Part shown: piece after piece, positions 43,948-56,137 of the stretch
How positions within the stretch are numbered: position 1 is the stretch's first letter
Layout of the letters: each line of letters starts with the position of its first letter
NCBI GenBank assembly: GCA_014529385.2
Contig: CM043944.1
Coordinates: 47,842,768 to 47,906,767 of the forward strand
Reading direction: 5' to 3'
DNA: 64,000 bases
Source of the DNA: Adiantum capillus-veneris
Taxonomy: Eukaryota > Streptophyta > Polypodiopsida > Polypodiales > Pteridaceae
Notes under the pieces: generated by a model
The model's database searches: none
Told to the model about the DNA's origin: nothing
Seen by the model: only the letters and a program-made list of their open reading frames with translations
Translations under genes and position numbers: made by a program

Positions 43948-45054
43948 ATTTATTTGGAGGCAAGCACGATAGGCCTTTCCTTGCTCCCCGCACTTGAAGC
44001 ACCGATTATCTTTGCGATAACGCTCTAGCTCCTTGGGAGAAAGTCAATTCTTGCCTTTGTAGACTCCTTTTAGCTTAGCTTTATTGTTGTTAATAGAGTT
44101 TCCTTGGGAAGAATTTTGAGCATTGTTCTTCCCCTTTGCTTCATTTTGATCTTTGTTTTCCATGGGCTTGACATTCCTTTAAGCCCCTTGTTGGAAATTG
44201 ATGCGCAAAGTAACCATAGTGTGGTGGATTACTTCCGTGATAGAACCAGGCCATTGGGAGTTGACATACTCGGCCATTTCTTCAGGTAATCCCGCACATA
44301 ATTGTTGCTTTTGCTCGGCAAAGTCTATTTTTTGAAAGACAGCAGCCTTTAGATGTAAATCCCAAAACTTATCCACATATTTGTGGATAGACTCATGGGG
44401 GAGAAGCTTCAAACTCCCCCATTCGGTAAGCACTTTGTCCTTTGCATTGCTTGCAAGGAATTGCTTCATGATGGAAACTCGTAGAGTTTTCCATGTCTTT
44501 GGGGCTTCACCATTGCCACAAAGGCTAGCCCACCATTAACGAGTAGATTTTTGAAAATGCATAGTTGCATTATGTAGCTTATAGGACTCTATGAAACCCT
44601 CGTCTCCAAAGGTCGCATCAAATTGTTGAATGAAGGCCAATACTTTTTTGGTAGCACCAAAGGTGCCATCATAGGTGAGAAAAGAGATACTCTTTCCTCC
44701 CTCTTTGAACTTCTTGAGCTTTTGGGACCTTCGCCATGCAGGGTAAGATTTGCGATGTCCTCCCCTCTTGTATTCTCTAGGAGAATAGCTATTGCTTTCG
44801 TCGGAAGAGGAGGGAGGTGAAGAAGAAGGAGAAGAGAGTGACCTCTTTCTTATCCTTTTCTTCATTTGCTTCCTCTCTTCCCTTTTGGAGTGACGAGGAA
44901 AAGGACTGTGGATTGACCGTTTCCTAGGAGTTGGCGATCGTCTAGACCGCCGTCTTCGTGGAGCCACATCTTCAGAGGAACTTAGGAATTCATTACTTTC
45001 TTGTTGATTGGATTCCTCCTCTCATATGGGAGAGAGTCTTCTTTTGGGAGTCTC
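43948..45054 (-). pseudogene. gag: Element 8 Gag, middle and C-terminal parts
   Basis: Minus-strand pieces: SR-like region APRRRRSRRSPTPRKRS (about 44915-44967), gag core SISFLTYDGTFGATKKVLAF, EMAEYVNSQWPGSITEV, and a CCHC knuckle with CFKCGEQGK near 43985-44010. The frame passes through the codon that is a stop in Element 1 (QQLCAGLPEEM). It ends at 45054, where Element 10 starts. Confidence 0.83.
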
Positions 45055-45059
45055 ATCAA

Positions 45060-45286
45060 TGTTGGAACTAGGGTTGCAGAGAAACACACACATCTTGGAG
45101 AAGACGAAGGAAGCTCAAGGCACACAATAGAGAGTGTGTTACTTAGTGTGCAATGGAGAGATAGATAGCCCTAGAGTGATGGGCGTATATACAATGCTCG
45201 GAGGAAAAAACCTCCTAGTGAGGGAAAAAATGCCTCGGCGTTCCTAGAGTGTTCACACACATCACTACCACATGTATATGGTAACA
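45060..45286 (-). repeat. Element 10 3' LTR
   Basis: Plus-strand TGTTGGAACTAGGG to GGTAACA, 227 bases. Followed on the plus strand by AATCCCCCCCTAG, the complement of a polypurine tract, which sets the minus orientation. Confidence 0.92.
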
Positions 45287-45361
45287 AATCCCCCCTAGAG
45301 TGATGCGGTGAATGAGAGCTGGCACATGAGTAAAGGGAAGTGCCATGCCCTGAGGACATGC

Positions 45362-46167
45362 TCAGTCCACAAAGGGGAGTAAGCCCAAAGCTTTGTGGAA
45401 AGCTTCAAGCTTCTCACAAGACAATGCCTTTGTGAAAATATCTGCAAGGTTGTCCTGTGTTGGCACATAAGCCAAGCTGATCTCTCCTGCTGAGAGCCTC
45501 TCCCTCACATAGTGGTAATGCACCTCAATGTGCTTTGTGCAAGCATGAAAAATTGGGTTTCTCGCAACTGCCAATGCGCTCTGACTGTCAGTGTAGATAG
45601 TGTTGGCAGTGTCCTGTCCAACACCCTAATCAGCCATAAGGCATCTGAGCCATACACACTCAACCGTAGCTGTGAAGACTGCCCTGTACTCAGCCTCACA
45701 ACTAGAAGTGGCCACAGTAGGTTGCTTCTTGCTCAACCATGATATACATGAATTGCCAAGCATGAAACAAAAACCACTTGTGGACACTCGCATGTCGAAA
45801 CAACCAGCCTAATCTAAGTCTAAAAAAGCATGTAAGTCTGGGGGCAATGATCCCCCCCTTGAATAAAACAAGCCAAGATGTAAAGTGCCACTAAGGTAGC
45901 GAAAAATCCTCTTAACAGCCTACCAATGCTTAGACCCTAGGCTATGCATAAATCTGCTAACCTGTGAGACTGCAAATGAATATCCAGCCTCGTGTTGCAT
46001 ACATAAATGAGGCAGCCAATAGCAGTTTGGTAAAGAGTGACATCAGTAGGATCTCCAGCATCATGTAGACTCAACTTCAAACCTGTTTCCATGGGAGTGG
46101 CAATAGGTTTGCAATCCTCAAGTCCAAATTTACATAGCAATGTCTCTATGTAACTTTTCTGACACAA
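45362..46167 (-). pseudogene. pol: Element 10 RT C-terminus and RNase H remnants
   Basis: Fragments in several frames include ATPMETGLKLSLHD, YQTAIGCLIYVCNTR and RERLSAGEISLAYVPTQDNLADIFTKAL, which are the connection and RNase H end of a copia Pol. Stops and indels separate them. Confidence 0.82.
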
Positions 46168-46806
46168 GGCAATCCACCATCACACTGCTTAAACTGTATA
46201 CCCAAGTAATGATGCAACAGCCCCAAATCTTTCATCTTGAAAGTAGAATTCAAATCAGCCTTAAATTCAGCAATATGTCTCTCATTTGGTCCAGTGATCA
46301 GCAAATCATCGACATAAAGAACCACAATGAGAAGTACATCACCCTCACGCTTTACATACAATGTGCTTTCTGTTGGACTGTTTTACGAAAGCCTCGTTTA
46401 ACCAAATGAGTGTCAGCTTTCTCATACCATCCTCTTGTCCTTTTATGACAAAACCGCGACGCTGCGTTACATAAACTTGCTCAAATATGACACCATTCAA
46501 GAAAGTAGGAACAATGTCTGATTGATGTACATCCCAACCAAAATGAGCTGCCAATGCACATAGAAAACGCACAGTAGTCATACGACAAGTGGGAGCAAAA
46601 GTCTCTTCATAATCTATGCCTTTTTGTTGTGCATAACCCTTTGCAACAAGTCGAGCCTTAGGGCGATCAATCTCACCATCCGGCTTGCGCTTCAACTTGT
46701 AAACCCACTTCGTACCAATGGCCTTTTTGCGAGGAGGCAAATCACATAAAGTCCATGTGTCATTTTCTATAAGTGCATCATATTCTGATTGCAGGCAGCC
46801 ATCCAA
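46146..46806 (-). pseudogene. pol: Element 10 reverse transcriptase
   Basis: The N-terminal part has NDTWTLCDLPPRKKAIGTKW, GIDYEETFAPTCRMTTVR and HQSDIVPTFLNGV with its catalytic Asp. The second ORF has VVLYVDDLLITGP (YVDD). A frameshift near 46350-46440 separates them. Confidence 0.88.
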
Positions 46807-48651
46807 TTTTTTGAATTCTGTGCTTCATCAAAAGACAGAGGCTCCTCAACATCATATAAGCTAGACACAGCCAAATCATAACAATTTGATGCATAAGATG
46901 CATGGTGAGAGCCTAAATGAGTACGGCCAGACAAAGGTGCATCTAATTTATTGTCACATAAAGTGTGCACCAGCCATTTTGGCATACCTCTAGCCTGCTC
47001 ATTTTCAGCCCTTTCCTCATCAAGTACATCATGTACATCTGCATCAGTAATAGGCTGATCTATAACATTTTCAAAAACCCCCATAGGCTGTACATTTTCC
47101 TCGTTGGAACTTACATTCGTATTTCCACCACCGAAAAGAGGCAACAAAGTGTCATAAATGTCCTGTGAGCTTACATTACTGTCTCTAGTACATGACAGCA
47201 AGGGCTGAACAGAATCTTCCACAAACACTACTTCCCGTGAAACCAGAATACGTTTTGTTTCTAGATTGATACAACCTGTAACCTTTGCTTTCAGCACTAT
47301 AACCAAAAAAAATACGTTTGACAGCCTTATCATCCAATTTTCTCTGTTGTGTTTGTGGCATCAAAGCATATGTCAAACAGCCAAAAACACGCATGTGCTC
47401 AATAGAAGGCTTTCTATCATGCCATGCTTCATATGGAGTAATAGACTGCAAAGCTTTCGTAGGACACCTGTTTAGTACATAAGTGGCACACATGATGGCC
47501 TCAAGCCAAAAAGAATGCGGCAAAGCTTGACTTTTGACCATACATCGTGCCATTTCTGTAAGTGACCTGTTTTTCCTCTCAGCAACACCATTTTGCTGAG
47601 GTGTATAAGGCACTGTACATTGGTGTTTTATCCCACGACTAGCCAGAAATGCATTGAATTCATGAGACATATACTCCCCCCTTGATCGGAACGGAGGGTG
47701 CCCATAGTACATTTCGAGACATTTTCAGCCATAGCCAGAAATTGTTTGAAGCACATAAAAACTTCGGACTTTGCTTTAAGCGGAAATACCCATGCATGCC
47801 TGGAGTAATCATCAATGAAAGCCACGAAGAAAGGTAATTGCTCAAGGACGGAGTTTGCATGGCCCACAAACATCACTATGCACAATCTGCAACCTCCATG
47901 TGGCCCGAACTGAACCATCCTTTGGAAACTTAGAACGCTGCATCTTACCCAAAATACAGCCTTCACAAACATGTTTGACAGGTGCTTCAAGAGGCGGAAA
48001 AGAAGCAACCATATCAGATTTCTGCAAACGCAACAAACTGGCAAAATTCAGATGACCAAAATGTGCATGCCAAAGTTTTGCATCTGAAATAGCCCTTGAA
48101 TCTGCAACAACATTTGCAAAATTTTGTCCACACTTGTCATATAAAGTGAGCTTATACAGCCCACGGCACAAAAGGCCAGATGCAACAATTTCATCACCAA
48201 AACTGAGATCATGAACTGTACATCTGTCATCCACAAATTTCACTACAAGTCCAAGTCTAGCAAGTGCGGATACAGACAAGAGATTCTTCTTGATCCCAGG
48301 TACATAAAGTGCATCAACAAGTGTGAAGGAACTGCCATTTGCAGCAATAAGCACAATCTTTCCAACTCCTTGAACGGGATAAGAGGCATTGTTGGCACAA
48401 CTGACTGAATTCCCATGAGGGACAGACTCGAGAGAGGTGAAAAATTCATCATGTGAGGTAATGTGCTTTGTAGCACCACTTTCGAAATACCACACATGTG
48501 AAAGTGTCCATATCACCTTCCTCATGCATAATCTTCGACTCCAGCTCTTTACGCAGCAAAGCAATTTTAGCCTCATTGTGAAATGCATAAAGACCAGCAA
48601 AAATATCCCAAGCCTGTTTTGCAGATTTTGCTGAACGGATGTGAGGAACAA
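46767..48651 (-). pseudogene. pol: Element 10 protease and integrase
   Basis: The protease motif is WYFESGATKHITSH, with Glu where copia proteases have Asp. GAG-pre-integrase (LWHAHFGHLNF, CEGCILGK), then HSDVCGP, FIDDYSRHAW, RSDQGG and QQNGVAERKNRSL mark integrase. The frame changes at about 47700-47900 and 47200-47330. Confidence 0.86.
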
Positions 48652-48958
48652 TGGTGCGCTTCACAGACAACGCAATCAATGCATGAGCCTGCGCATCCTT
48701 AACATCCCAACAAGCTTGTTTTGCCGTAGGCAAAACAACTCTAACATCAGCAATCCTTGCAGCAAGACCTGCAACATCCTCAACATCGCCTACATCCTCA
48801 GAACCAAGACGTACATCAATGTCCTGCACAATGTTCTAGATGCCCTTTGACACAAGAACGTGTTGCATCATATAAGCCCACATAGGGTAATTGTCCCCAT
48901 CCAACCTGTCCTCATCAGAAAACATCTTGAACACACCTGTGTTGTTGTTGTCGGCCAT
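48449..48958 (-). pseudogene. gag: Element 10 Gag remnant
   Basis: Starts MADNNNTGVFKMFSDEDRLD at 48958, typical for copia Gag. A TAG near 48835 follows KGI, where a Trp (TGG) is likely. The same frame goes on with VQDIDVRLG to about 48490, where the sequence passes abruptly into the protease region without a zinc knuckle. Confidence 0.8.
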
Positions 48959-49306
48959 GGTAAATGTTGAACCTAATGTGAAAACTGCCCGAAAATAGGA
49001 GAAATGGAGCAGGAACAACACGTGCTATATAGCACAAACCGTAGAAGATTGTAAGGCACCTGTTATGCAGAAAACGACACTGACAGAAACTCTGCACAAA
49101 ATGACCAAATAGCCATTGCAACACTGCCTGTAGTGGAAACGAAGGCCGAAATGAACCCAAATCAAAAATTTGAGCAGACTGAGCTCTTCGAGCACACCCA
49201 AAATATTTGTTGACCTGCGAACGCTCGCTAAACCTCATTGTAATCGGAGAAAGTGAGATGGCGTGTGGTGGAGCACGTGGCGACTAAGCCCGGGAGGATG
49301 TGACCT

Positions 49307-49318
49307 GCTTTGATACCA
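49307..49318 (-). other. Primer-binding site of Element 10, tRNA-Met type
   Basis: TGGTATCAAAGC on the minus strand, two bases inside the LTR, differs by one base from the standard initiator tRNA-Met site. Confidence 0.88.
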
Positions 49319-49320
49319 AT

Positions 49321-49547
49321 TGTTGGAATTAGGGTTGCCGAGAAACACACACAGCTTGGAGAAGACGAAGGAAGCTCAAGGAACACAATAGAGAGTGTGT
49401 TACTTAGTGTGCAATGGAAAGATAGATAGCCCTAGAGTGATGGGTGTATATACAAATCTCGGGGGGAAAAACCTCCTAAAGAGGGAAAAAATGCCCCGGC
49501 GGTCTTAGTGTGTTCACACGCATCACTACCACATGTATATGGTAACA
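49321..49547 (-). repeat. Element 10 middle LTR
   Basis: Full-length 227-base LTR next to the primer site, nearly identical to 45060-45286. The 5 bases after it (ATTTG) do not match the duplication at the left end. Confidence 0.9.
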
Positions 49548-49943
49548 ATTTGGGGATTTCCCCCTCCTTTGTAGGGTCTCTTTTTAACTCAATCACCTTA
49601 CCCCCCATGCATGGGAAGCTTCTCAAGCACCTTCCTCGTCAAGCATGACAAGCACCTCGAGCACCTTAGTCAGCAAGCAGCTCGAGCACCTTAGTCAGCA
49701 AGTACGAGAAGCACCTCAACCAACTTACTCATCAAGCATGACAAGCACCTCAAGCACCTTAGTGACCAAGCATGACAAGCACCTCAAGCTTGGGTTGGGT
49801 TCCCACCTCAAGCACATCCCTAGCTTGCCTAAGGTCTAAGGACTTTCTACACTAACCTTTGGAGGTTTTAATGATGCTCACCGTAAGGTCTTTTAAACTC
49901 CATTAGATACGCTTGCTCTTTGATAGACTACCTACTTTTGGAC
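49548..49943 (-). repeat. Chromovirus LTR fragment between copia LTRs
   Basis: Contains the AGGTGCTTGA-type minisatellite (as CAAGCACCT on the plus strand) and matches the U3 part of the Element 1 and Element 8 LTRs (compare 31830-32170). It has no LTR ends of its own. Confidence 0.82.
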
Positions 49944-49944
49944 C

Positions 49945-50151
49945 TAGAAACACACAGCTTGTAGAAGACGAAGGAAGCTCAGGGCACACAATAGAGAGTG
50001 TGTTACTTAGTGTGCAATGGAAAGATAGATAGCCCTAGAGTGATGGGCGTATATACAATGCTCGGGGGAAAAAACCTCCTAAAGAGGGAAAAAATGCCCC
50101 GGCGGTCCGATGTGTGTTCGCACACATCACTACCACATGTATATGGTAACA
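49945..50151 (-). repeat. Element 10 third LTR (truncated)
   Basis: Begins within the LTR at AGAAACACACAGC and ends GGTAACA, then ATCAA, the duplication that matches 45055-45059. Confidence 0.88.
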
Positions 50152-50156
50152 ATCAA

Positions 50157-50357
50157 GAGGCCTCCTAAGATCTCTCTCCTCTTGGAAATCCCATAAGCAC
50201 AAATTTGTTGAGTAACTTGCAAAGCAGGGTTGCCCATAGCTTGTTGCAAGCTAGTAACAAGATAATTAGCAAATATGGAGGCATCATCATTAGCACCTCC
50301 ATGTGCAAAATCAAAGTTGTCAACATTCATTCTACTCTCTTGGTTATTGTCAACCAT
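50157..50357 (-). pseudogene. gag: Element 8 Gag N-terminus
   Basis: MVDNNQESRMNVDNFDFAHG is homologous to the start of Element 1 Gag. The frame is cut by Element 10 after the motif CAYGIS and a short deletion. Confidence 0.83.
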
Positions 50358-50747
50358 GCTAATTAACCTTTATAAATTACTTTGTGCTTTGGTACCCTCA
50401 AAAACCTTAGTCGCTACTCTTCTTTACCTTTGAAAATTAGTTCTCAAGCAACCACACCCGTGGTTTAGGCACTGTTAATTGCAAAGACTAGTGGAGAGGG
50501 TCTAACATTGCTCGGTTGATTATAGTTCCTGTTGAGTTTGCTAGTAGCTCAATAATGGTTAAGCCAAAGGCAAGCCCCGAGAGACTCCATTATTAAGACT
50601 ATAGTTGCCAACGGTGTACCTCGAACTAAGTCCTTCTCAACCAAGATAATAGATCCCTGTCCCACTTACCCTATTGCAATAAACAGGCCCAACCTTTCAT
50701 GGACAACTTAAGGACATCTCTTCTTAAGCAAGAAAGAGAAACCAATA

Positions 50748-50839
50748 GCTCTGATACCAATGTAATGGAAATGGCCTATGAACTTTGAGAATAGCGAAAT
50801 TATGAGAATTAAAGAAAGCATTTTTGTGAGACTACTTTG
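50748..50839 (-). repeat. Element 8 primer site and truncated 5' LTR
   Basis: The minus strand has TGGTATCAGAGC (50748-50759), a one-base spacer, then the LTR end from 50761 on the plus strand (TGTAATGGAAATGGCC). It aligns with the end of the Element 1 LTR for about 75 bases, until Element 11 starts at 50840. Bases 50358-50747 are its leader. Confidence 0.82.
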
Positions 50840-51091
50840 TGTTAACCACCGGCGTCCACTTCTAGTAGTCATGGCCCGGGCTTGTCGGTCCAATAGGAAA
50901 AGGGTAAGAGTGATCACCGATGAGAGGCGCACTCTAACCGGAACATTCAAGGGTTAGTTGGCTAAGCATGGGCACCCAAGTGTGAATGGGCGAGCTCATA
51001 TAAAAGTCACCTAAACCTAAAAATCACTCATTCTCTCATTTGTGCAATTGAAGAGTGCTCTTGCTCCATCTCCATCTTCTTCTTCATCATC

Positions 51092-51138
<47 letters not shown>

Positions 51139-51408
51139 ACGCATGTGTGAGAGAGCGAGAGAGAGTGTGTGTGATTGAGCATTACGACGATGGCACGGCG
51201 GCAACGAGGCGGTTGAGCGCGGCACGACGGTAGCTCCTTCTTCTTCACGGCGAGGAATCCTCCACAAAGGCGAGCGTAGGGCGGTGAGTGACACACCCTT
51301 GCTCTCTTGAGCTTTCTAGATTATTCTGGTTGTGTGCTTGCAGCTATTTGTGGCTCGCACACATGTACGGCAAGTCCCTTGCATTGACACGTGCGACAGA
51401 TGCGCACA
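50840..51408 (+). repeat. Element 11 5' LTR
   Basis: Starts TGTTAACCACCGGCG, ends ATGCGCACA. The TATA box (CATATAAAAG) is at about 50996-51005, and (GT)n is at 51094-51137 followed by a short (GA)n. Confidence 0.9.
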
Positions 51409-51412
51409 TTTT

Positions 51413-51430
51413 TGGCACCGTTGCCGGGGA
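51413..51430 (+). other. Primer-binding site, tRNA-Asp type
   Basis: TGGCACCGTTGCCGGGGA, one base different from the perfect tRNA-Asp site of Element 4. Confidence 0.9.
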
Positions 51431-51779
51431 TTATGCCTTGCATTAAGCTCGCACTCTATGCTGCTTTGTGGTGCATTATGAAATGTAGGGAAGGTAGAGA
51501 AATAAGGTGTGTGGCTTGTTGAGAAGGATTTGTGACCTTTGTTTTCCTGGAGTGTATTGTTTTTGTTAATAAGGTGTTGAAAGGTACTGTGTTTTGTCTG
51601 TTGATAAGGTGTTAGAATTAAGGTAGTAGATCTATAATGTTAGTTCTGTGTAAAGTACAGTAATAAGTAGATATGTTAGCTAATGAGTTGTTGTAGTACT
51701 GTGTTAGTGTGTAAAAATAGCTCTATAAGTTGTAAGTAGGTAGGTTAGGTGTGTGTGTGCTCCCGCGCACAGCGACGAT
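51431..51779 (+). other. Element 11 leader
   Basis: A shortened, diverged version of the Element 4 leader. It ends at CTCCCGCGCACAGCGACG, where it joins the middle of gag (ATGTAAATGAGGAGG). Confidence 0.7.
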
Positions 51780-53822
51780 GTAAATGAGGAGGGTGGGGAG
51801 TTAATTTGTCATTCATAACCAACGTAGACCCTATGCCCTTAAAATGTGTGCACGGCGAATACTCCATTCACTGCACCCCCTGACTCTTCAGAGCTATTCC
51901 CCTCCGAGGTTATATTACCTAATGGTAGAAGCCTTGCAGAAGTGCAAGAGGTTGAGCGATATATCATTGCGGCTAGGGAAAGGAAATTGAGAGCTTACGC
52001 AAGGCGGAACAACGAAGAGAGTTAAAAGCAAAAGCTCTTATGTCAATATCCTTGCTAGGAGAGCAATCGAGTGCTCTTGAATTAGCAACCACTAAGGGTC
52101 AACCCATAGAGAGCCACATTGCATCTAGTTCAAAAGACACCCCTAGCACCTCAATCCTAGATGGAGCGTTCTTAAATGAGAAATGGGAGTACGAACTACA
52201 AATGGAAACTCTAAACGACCTATACACAGGTCACACCTATCACGTGGGTTGGTTAGATGTCCTACAATCCACAACGGGTGCTACTAGTGTGGAGGATCAA
52301 CAACAAAGAGTTTGTGAGGTCATCCATAGGGTTATTGAGCTAGAGAGAGAGAACAAGGGGATCCACATGCCTTCAACGGGTCTCAGGAGATTCTTGGATA
52401 CAGGGAAGGCTAAACAACCGACCTTATCGCAAATGGAGACTCCCTCGGTAAGTTCGATGGATCCTCCATATGTTGTTTTGCCAGGGGTCTCAGTGCAATC
52501 TGAGCCCACAAGTGATAGCTTTACTTTCCAAGTCTAGCTCATCTTTCCCTTTATGACACCACGGCTACCATGCCTACCCCAATGATGGGCATGCCAAGAA
52601 ACACGCCATGGACCTCATTTGTTATTAAAGCACCGCTACATGGTAGCTCAATGCCTGCAACAGTACCTACAAGTGTGTACCAATAGTATACACCTATGGG
52701 TCCTCGTACTCATGTAGCCCCTACCCCTCCCATTGTTTCAACAAACTATGCTCCATCCGACGTCTGCTATGCCTAGGGCCACACATATGAACTTTGGATT
52801 GCCGCATGGCACAACACCGTCCCAAACGTGGAACCCAAGGGCTTCCTACGCGCCAAGCCTAATGCCAATACCTACTCCACATGTAGTCTTTGGAGCGCCT
52901 TTACCCACGGCGTCTACTCACTTAGGTGACTTGGCAACATTTGCTAAAGCTATTGGTCGATCTATTGCTGAGAATATGCGTAACATGCCTGATAGAGAAC
53001 CTATAAGTAAGGCAGTACAAATAGCCAAGCTCACACAAAAATTTAGTGGAGACAGGGATGTGAGAAAGCATATCAAAGTGTTTGAACATATATGCAATTC
53101 TCTAGGAGAACACAATGACCTGCATAAGAGTAATGCTTTAAGCCTAACCTTAAGTGGGAAGGCAGGGGATTGGTATAGAACCCTAAGGGTGGAAGAGAAA
53201 ATCAGTTACCCTACTCTTAGGAGACTGTTCTTGAAAGAATACATACGAGAGGGAGTGCTTTGGGGTGTAGCCTCTCAGCTCTAAAAAGCCCAATGAGAGG
53301 AAGAAGAGTCGGTGAGAGACTTTATTAGTCGCTTGAAGCATTTGAATTCTCGTTGTAATCCAAATGAGCGCTTCAATAATAATCAATTGCTTGATAGATT
53401 CATTAGGGGATTACGACATGAGGATATCTACAATGGCCTAGTCATTAGAGGTATCACCACTTGGAAAGCAGTCACCACCAGTGCGATCCAATTGGAGGAT
53501 AATTTAATGATTCAAGGAGAAAGAGTGTCTGTTGAGCCTAAATCTATTAGCTCGCAAGCATCGGGGCATTAGCCAATGACCCTAAAGCCTATTGGTAAGG
53601 AGCCAAAGATATCTGAGATGACTTTAGCAGATCTCACCAAGGCCATTCAAGAGAGTCTTAGAGACAATCATGCTCCACAAAACAATCATATGTATCCAAG
53701 AAGGGAGCAACAATGGTGCTCAGTAGGCTATGGTCCGCATAGTACCAGTGAATGCTCTACTTTTAGAGTGAAATTCAATGGGAATTGTAATGCATGTGGG
53801 AGGTATGGTCATCAAGCTAAGG
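51780..53822 (+). pseudogene. gag: Element 11 Gag fragment
   Basis: Frames 52040-52537, 52733-53284, 53312-53572 and 53576-53822 together form Gag, close to Element 4 (WEYELQMETLNDLYTGHTY, HNDLHKSNALSLTLSGKAGD, RDFISRLKHLNSRCNPNE). A TAA at 53282-53284 falls on the same codon that is TAG in Element 4, and a TGA follows at about 53294. A TAG at about 53571 comes next. The first Cys/His motif (WCSVGYGPHSTSEC) and the knuckle CNACGRYGHQAK are intact up to the Element 12 junction. Confidence 0.82.
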
Positions 53823-54501
<679 letters not shown>

Positions 54502-55714
54502 TGCCCCCCTTCTTGATGTAGATTCCGTCCTCGAAAGCTATTGAGTTGAAGCTTGTTATGTCCATGTTGTAGAGCATCTAGATTTGAATCTGCAAGGCAA
54601 AGGCACTGTTTCAGCAAGCGGAATTATATTTCCATAAATCATGAGGGGAATGTAAAGTACATGTGGAAATGAGTAAATGCAAGATTTATGAAATGTTAGA
54701 CTACCATTAAGGACAAATAAATCGCACTTTGAGTAAATTAATTAATCAAGAGTTTTGGGCTTATGGGTGAGTCTATCAATTAGTTAGTTATGACTAAGGT
54801 TAAAACAACTACTCTAGTACTAGCTAAGCTAAGAAGATTATCTAAATGCAGGATTCCCTAATTGTGCTTTTCAGCTTTGATTAGCCAACTAGCTCTCACA
54901 ACTGCAAACAAAAGCTTGAAATGTAAATGTAAGCTCGTTGGAAGTCTTTTAAATTTCATTCATTTTTTTCTTTTTCTCTTTTTTACTTTGGTTCACAATC
55001 ATTTGACGTGTGCTTATTTTGTATGTCCGGGGCTTTTTGCTTCTCAAGGAAAAGCGCCCACACTGGGAACCTCTAGGGCTCTAGTACCATAGACAATACA
55101 TGTGAGTGAAGTACCAAATCAAGCCAGGATCTCTCTTCCAGCATTAGATTTTTCATTTGTGGCACTTATGTTTTTTGCTTCCATTTCCTTTGTATTCTCA
55201 TTAGTGTTTTTGTTGTTTAAGTGAGCAAGCTTCTCTATGCCTTAAACATTCCTAAGGTCTCAAATACTCAGATAATTTTATCAACTAGGCCTAGTGGTCA
55301 AGTAAATGAGTTAACCTAAAGTCACGGTCTCCTAATCTCAAGGCTCATCCATAAGATTAAACTCTAGTTCCATCAACTTAAGCAAAGACAAATTTATACA
55401 TCTATAATGGCAAATAACAAACATAACTATTGCACTTAAATAACCCATGAAAAATCATTATTAGCAATTATACATATCCACCAACATGAATCATGGAAAG
55501 TAGTACACCTGGAGGTATGGAGTCACTCATTTCGTCGAAGCAGATGTCCTCAGCCATGTGGATGGAGATCCATATAAGTCCTACCTAACACATCCAAAAA
55601 ACAAGCACTATACCTCTAGGAGGCATGTCAATGTGAAAAAATTAAAACTCCTAGAAAACAAACTCAAAACACAATCCAGACCCCTAACCTACCTATCTGT
55701 CATCCCTTTTAGAA
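54502..55714 (-). other. Element 12 conserved 3' non-coding region
   Basis: About 1.2 kb between the accessory ORF and the LTR. The segment 55010-55165 is strongly similar to 11336-11490 (Element 3) and to 8880-9030 (Element 2). The rest is diverged. No coding sequence is supported. Confidence 0.75.
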
Positions 55715-56137
55715 TCAAGGAAAGAGGATATTATATAAACCCGGTGGCCACCCTAAGGCTAGGCCTCTATCCTCATCATCTAGATAAACGAAATCATTTT
55801 TCGTGAGGCCATAGTCTTCCTCGGTCTCTATTATTTCTTCTTCATCATCCTCTTGCACAAGCGTGTTAATCAAGAACCTCGCGATGCGTGGATACTCATC
55901 CTGTGCAAAAGAATAAGCATGTGCCACCGGAGAAACATTCGCTACTGGGTAGGGAACACTAGTTATCCATAGACGTATCAGCCATTCTAACTCCTCAAAG
56001 TTTCGCTCACGTGCAAGTCTCTCTACCAAATCCCATTCGCAAGAAAGTACAGGGTAGCAGATGTGAAACACTTGAGAAAAAGAAAAAGGGTACCTTTCAT
56101 CAAAAATAGAAGCGCATGCCTCTGGTGAACTAGCCAT
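55715..56137 (-). CDS. Small accessory ORF of family A (second copy)
   Basis: A 140-codon intact ORF, homologous to 12175-12597 over its whole length and exactly equal in length. Conserved blocks are ERYP, FSQ, PVLSCEWDLVERLARERN, EWLIRL, YGL and FVYLDDEDRGLALG near the C-terminus. Differences concentrate in the first 15 residues and the acidic loop. The product is acidic and unrecognised. It lies downstream of integrase and linker, in the same place where some plant gypsy elements carry extra ORFs such as env-like genes, but it has no signal peptide or transmembrane segment and so does not look like an envelope. Confidence 0.75.
   Translation of the reverse strand: MASSPEACASIFDERYPFSFSQVFHICYPVLSCEWDLVERLARERNFEELEWLIRLWITSVPYPVANVSPVAHAYSFAQDEYPRIARFLINTLVQEDDEEEIIETEEDYGLTKNDFVYLDDEDRGLALGWPPGLYNILFP

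Larger units (their letters stand above)
45060..50151 (-). mobile_element. Element 10: decayed Ty1/copia element with three LTR copies
   Basis: A complete minus-strand copia structure lies between LTRs 45060-45286 and 49321-49547. A further piece of chromovirus LTR (49548-49943) and a third, left-truncated copia LTR (49945-50151) follow. The duplication ATCAA pairs the first LTR (45055-45059) with the third (50152-50156), and removing everything between restores Element 8 gag. Pol is broken by many frameshifts and the zinc-knuckle part of gag is deleted. Confidence 0.85.
31689..50839 (-). mobile_element. Element 8: old minus-strand relative of Element 1, multiply interrupted
   Basis: The order on the minus strand is 5' LTR (from 50839 down), PBS, gag, protease, RT, RNase H, integrase, chromodomain-like tail, 3' LTR. 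All parts align to Element 1 but with many more differences. Element 9 is inserted in RT, Element 10 in gag and Element 11 in the 5' LTR. The 3' LTR is truncated at about 31689. It is useful as an outgroup to identify mutations in Element 1. Confidence 0.9.
50840..53822 (+). mobile_element. Element 11: family A gypsy element, gag fragment
   Basis: A plus-strand 5' LTR, tRNA-Asp PBS, shortened leader and most of gag, cut off at 53822 by Element 12. The first part of gag (to the equivalent of 18640) is deleted. Its gag sequence lacks the Element 5 insertion and so preserves the empty site. The five bases left of it are CTTTG; their partner lies beyond the window. Confidence 0.88.

Noticed and set aside
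55715-56137. The accessory ORF as an envelope gene like those of Athila-type elements.
   Set aside because: It has no signal peptide, no transmembrane helix and only 140 residues.
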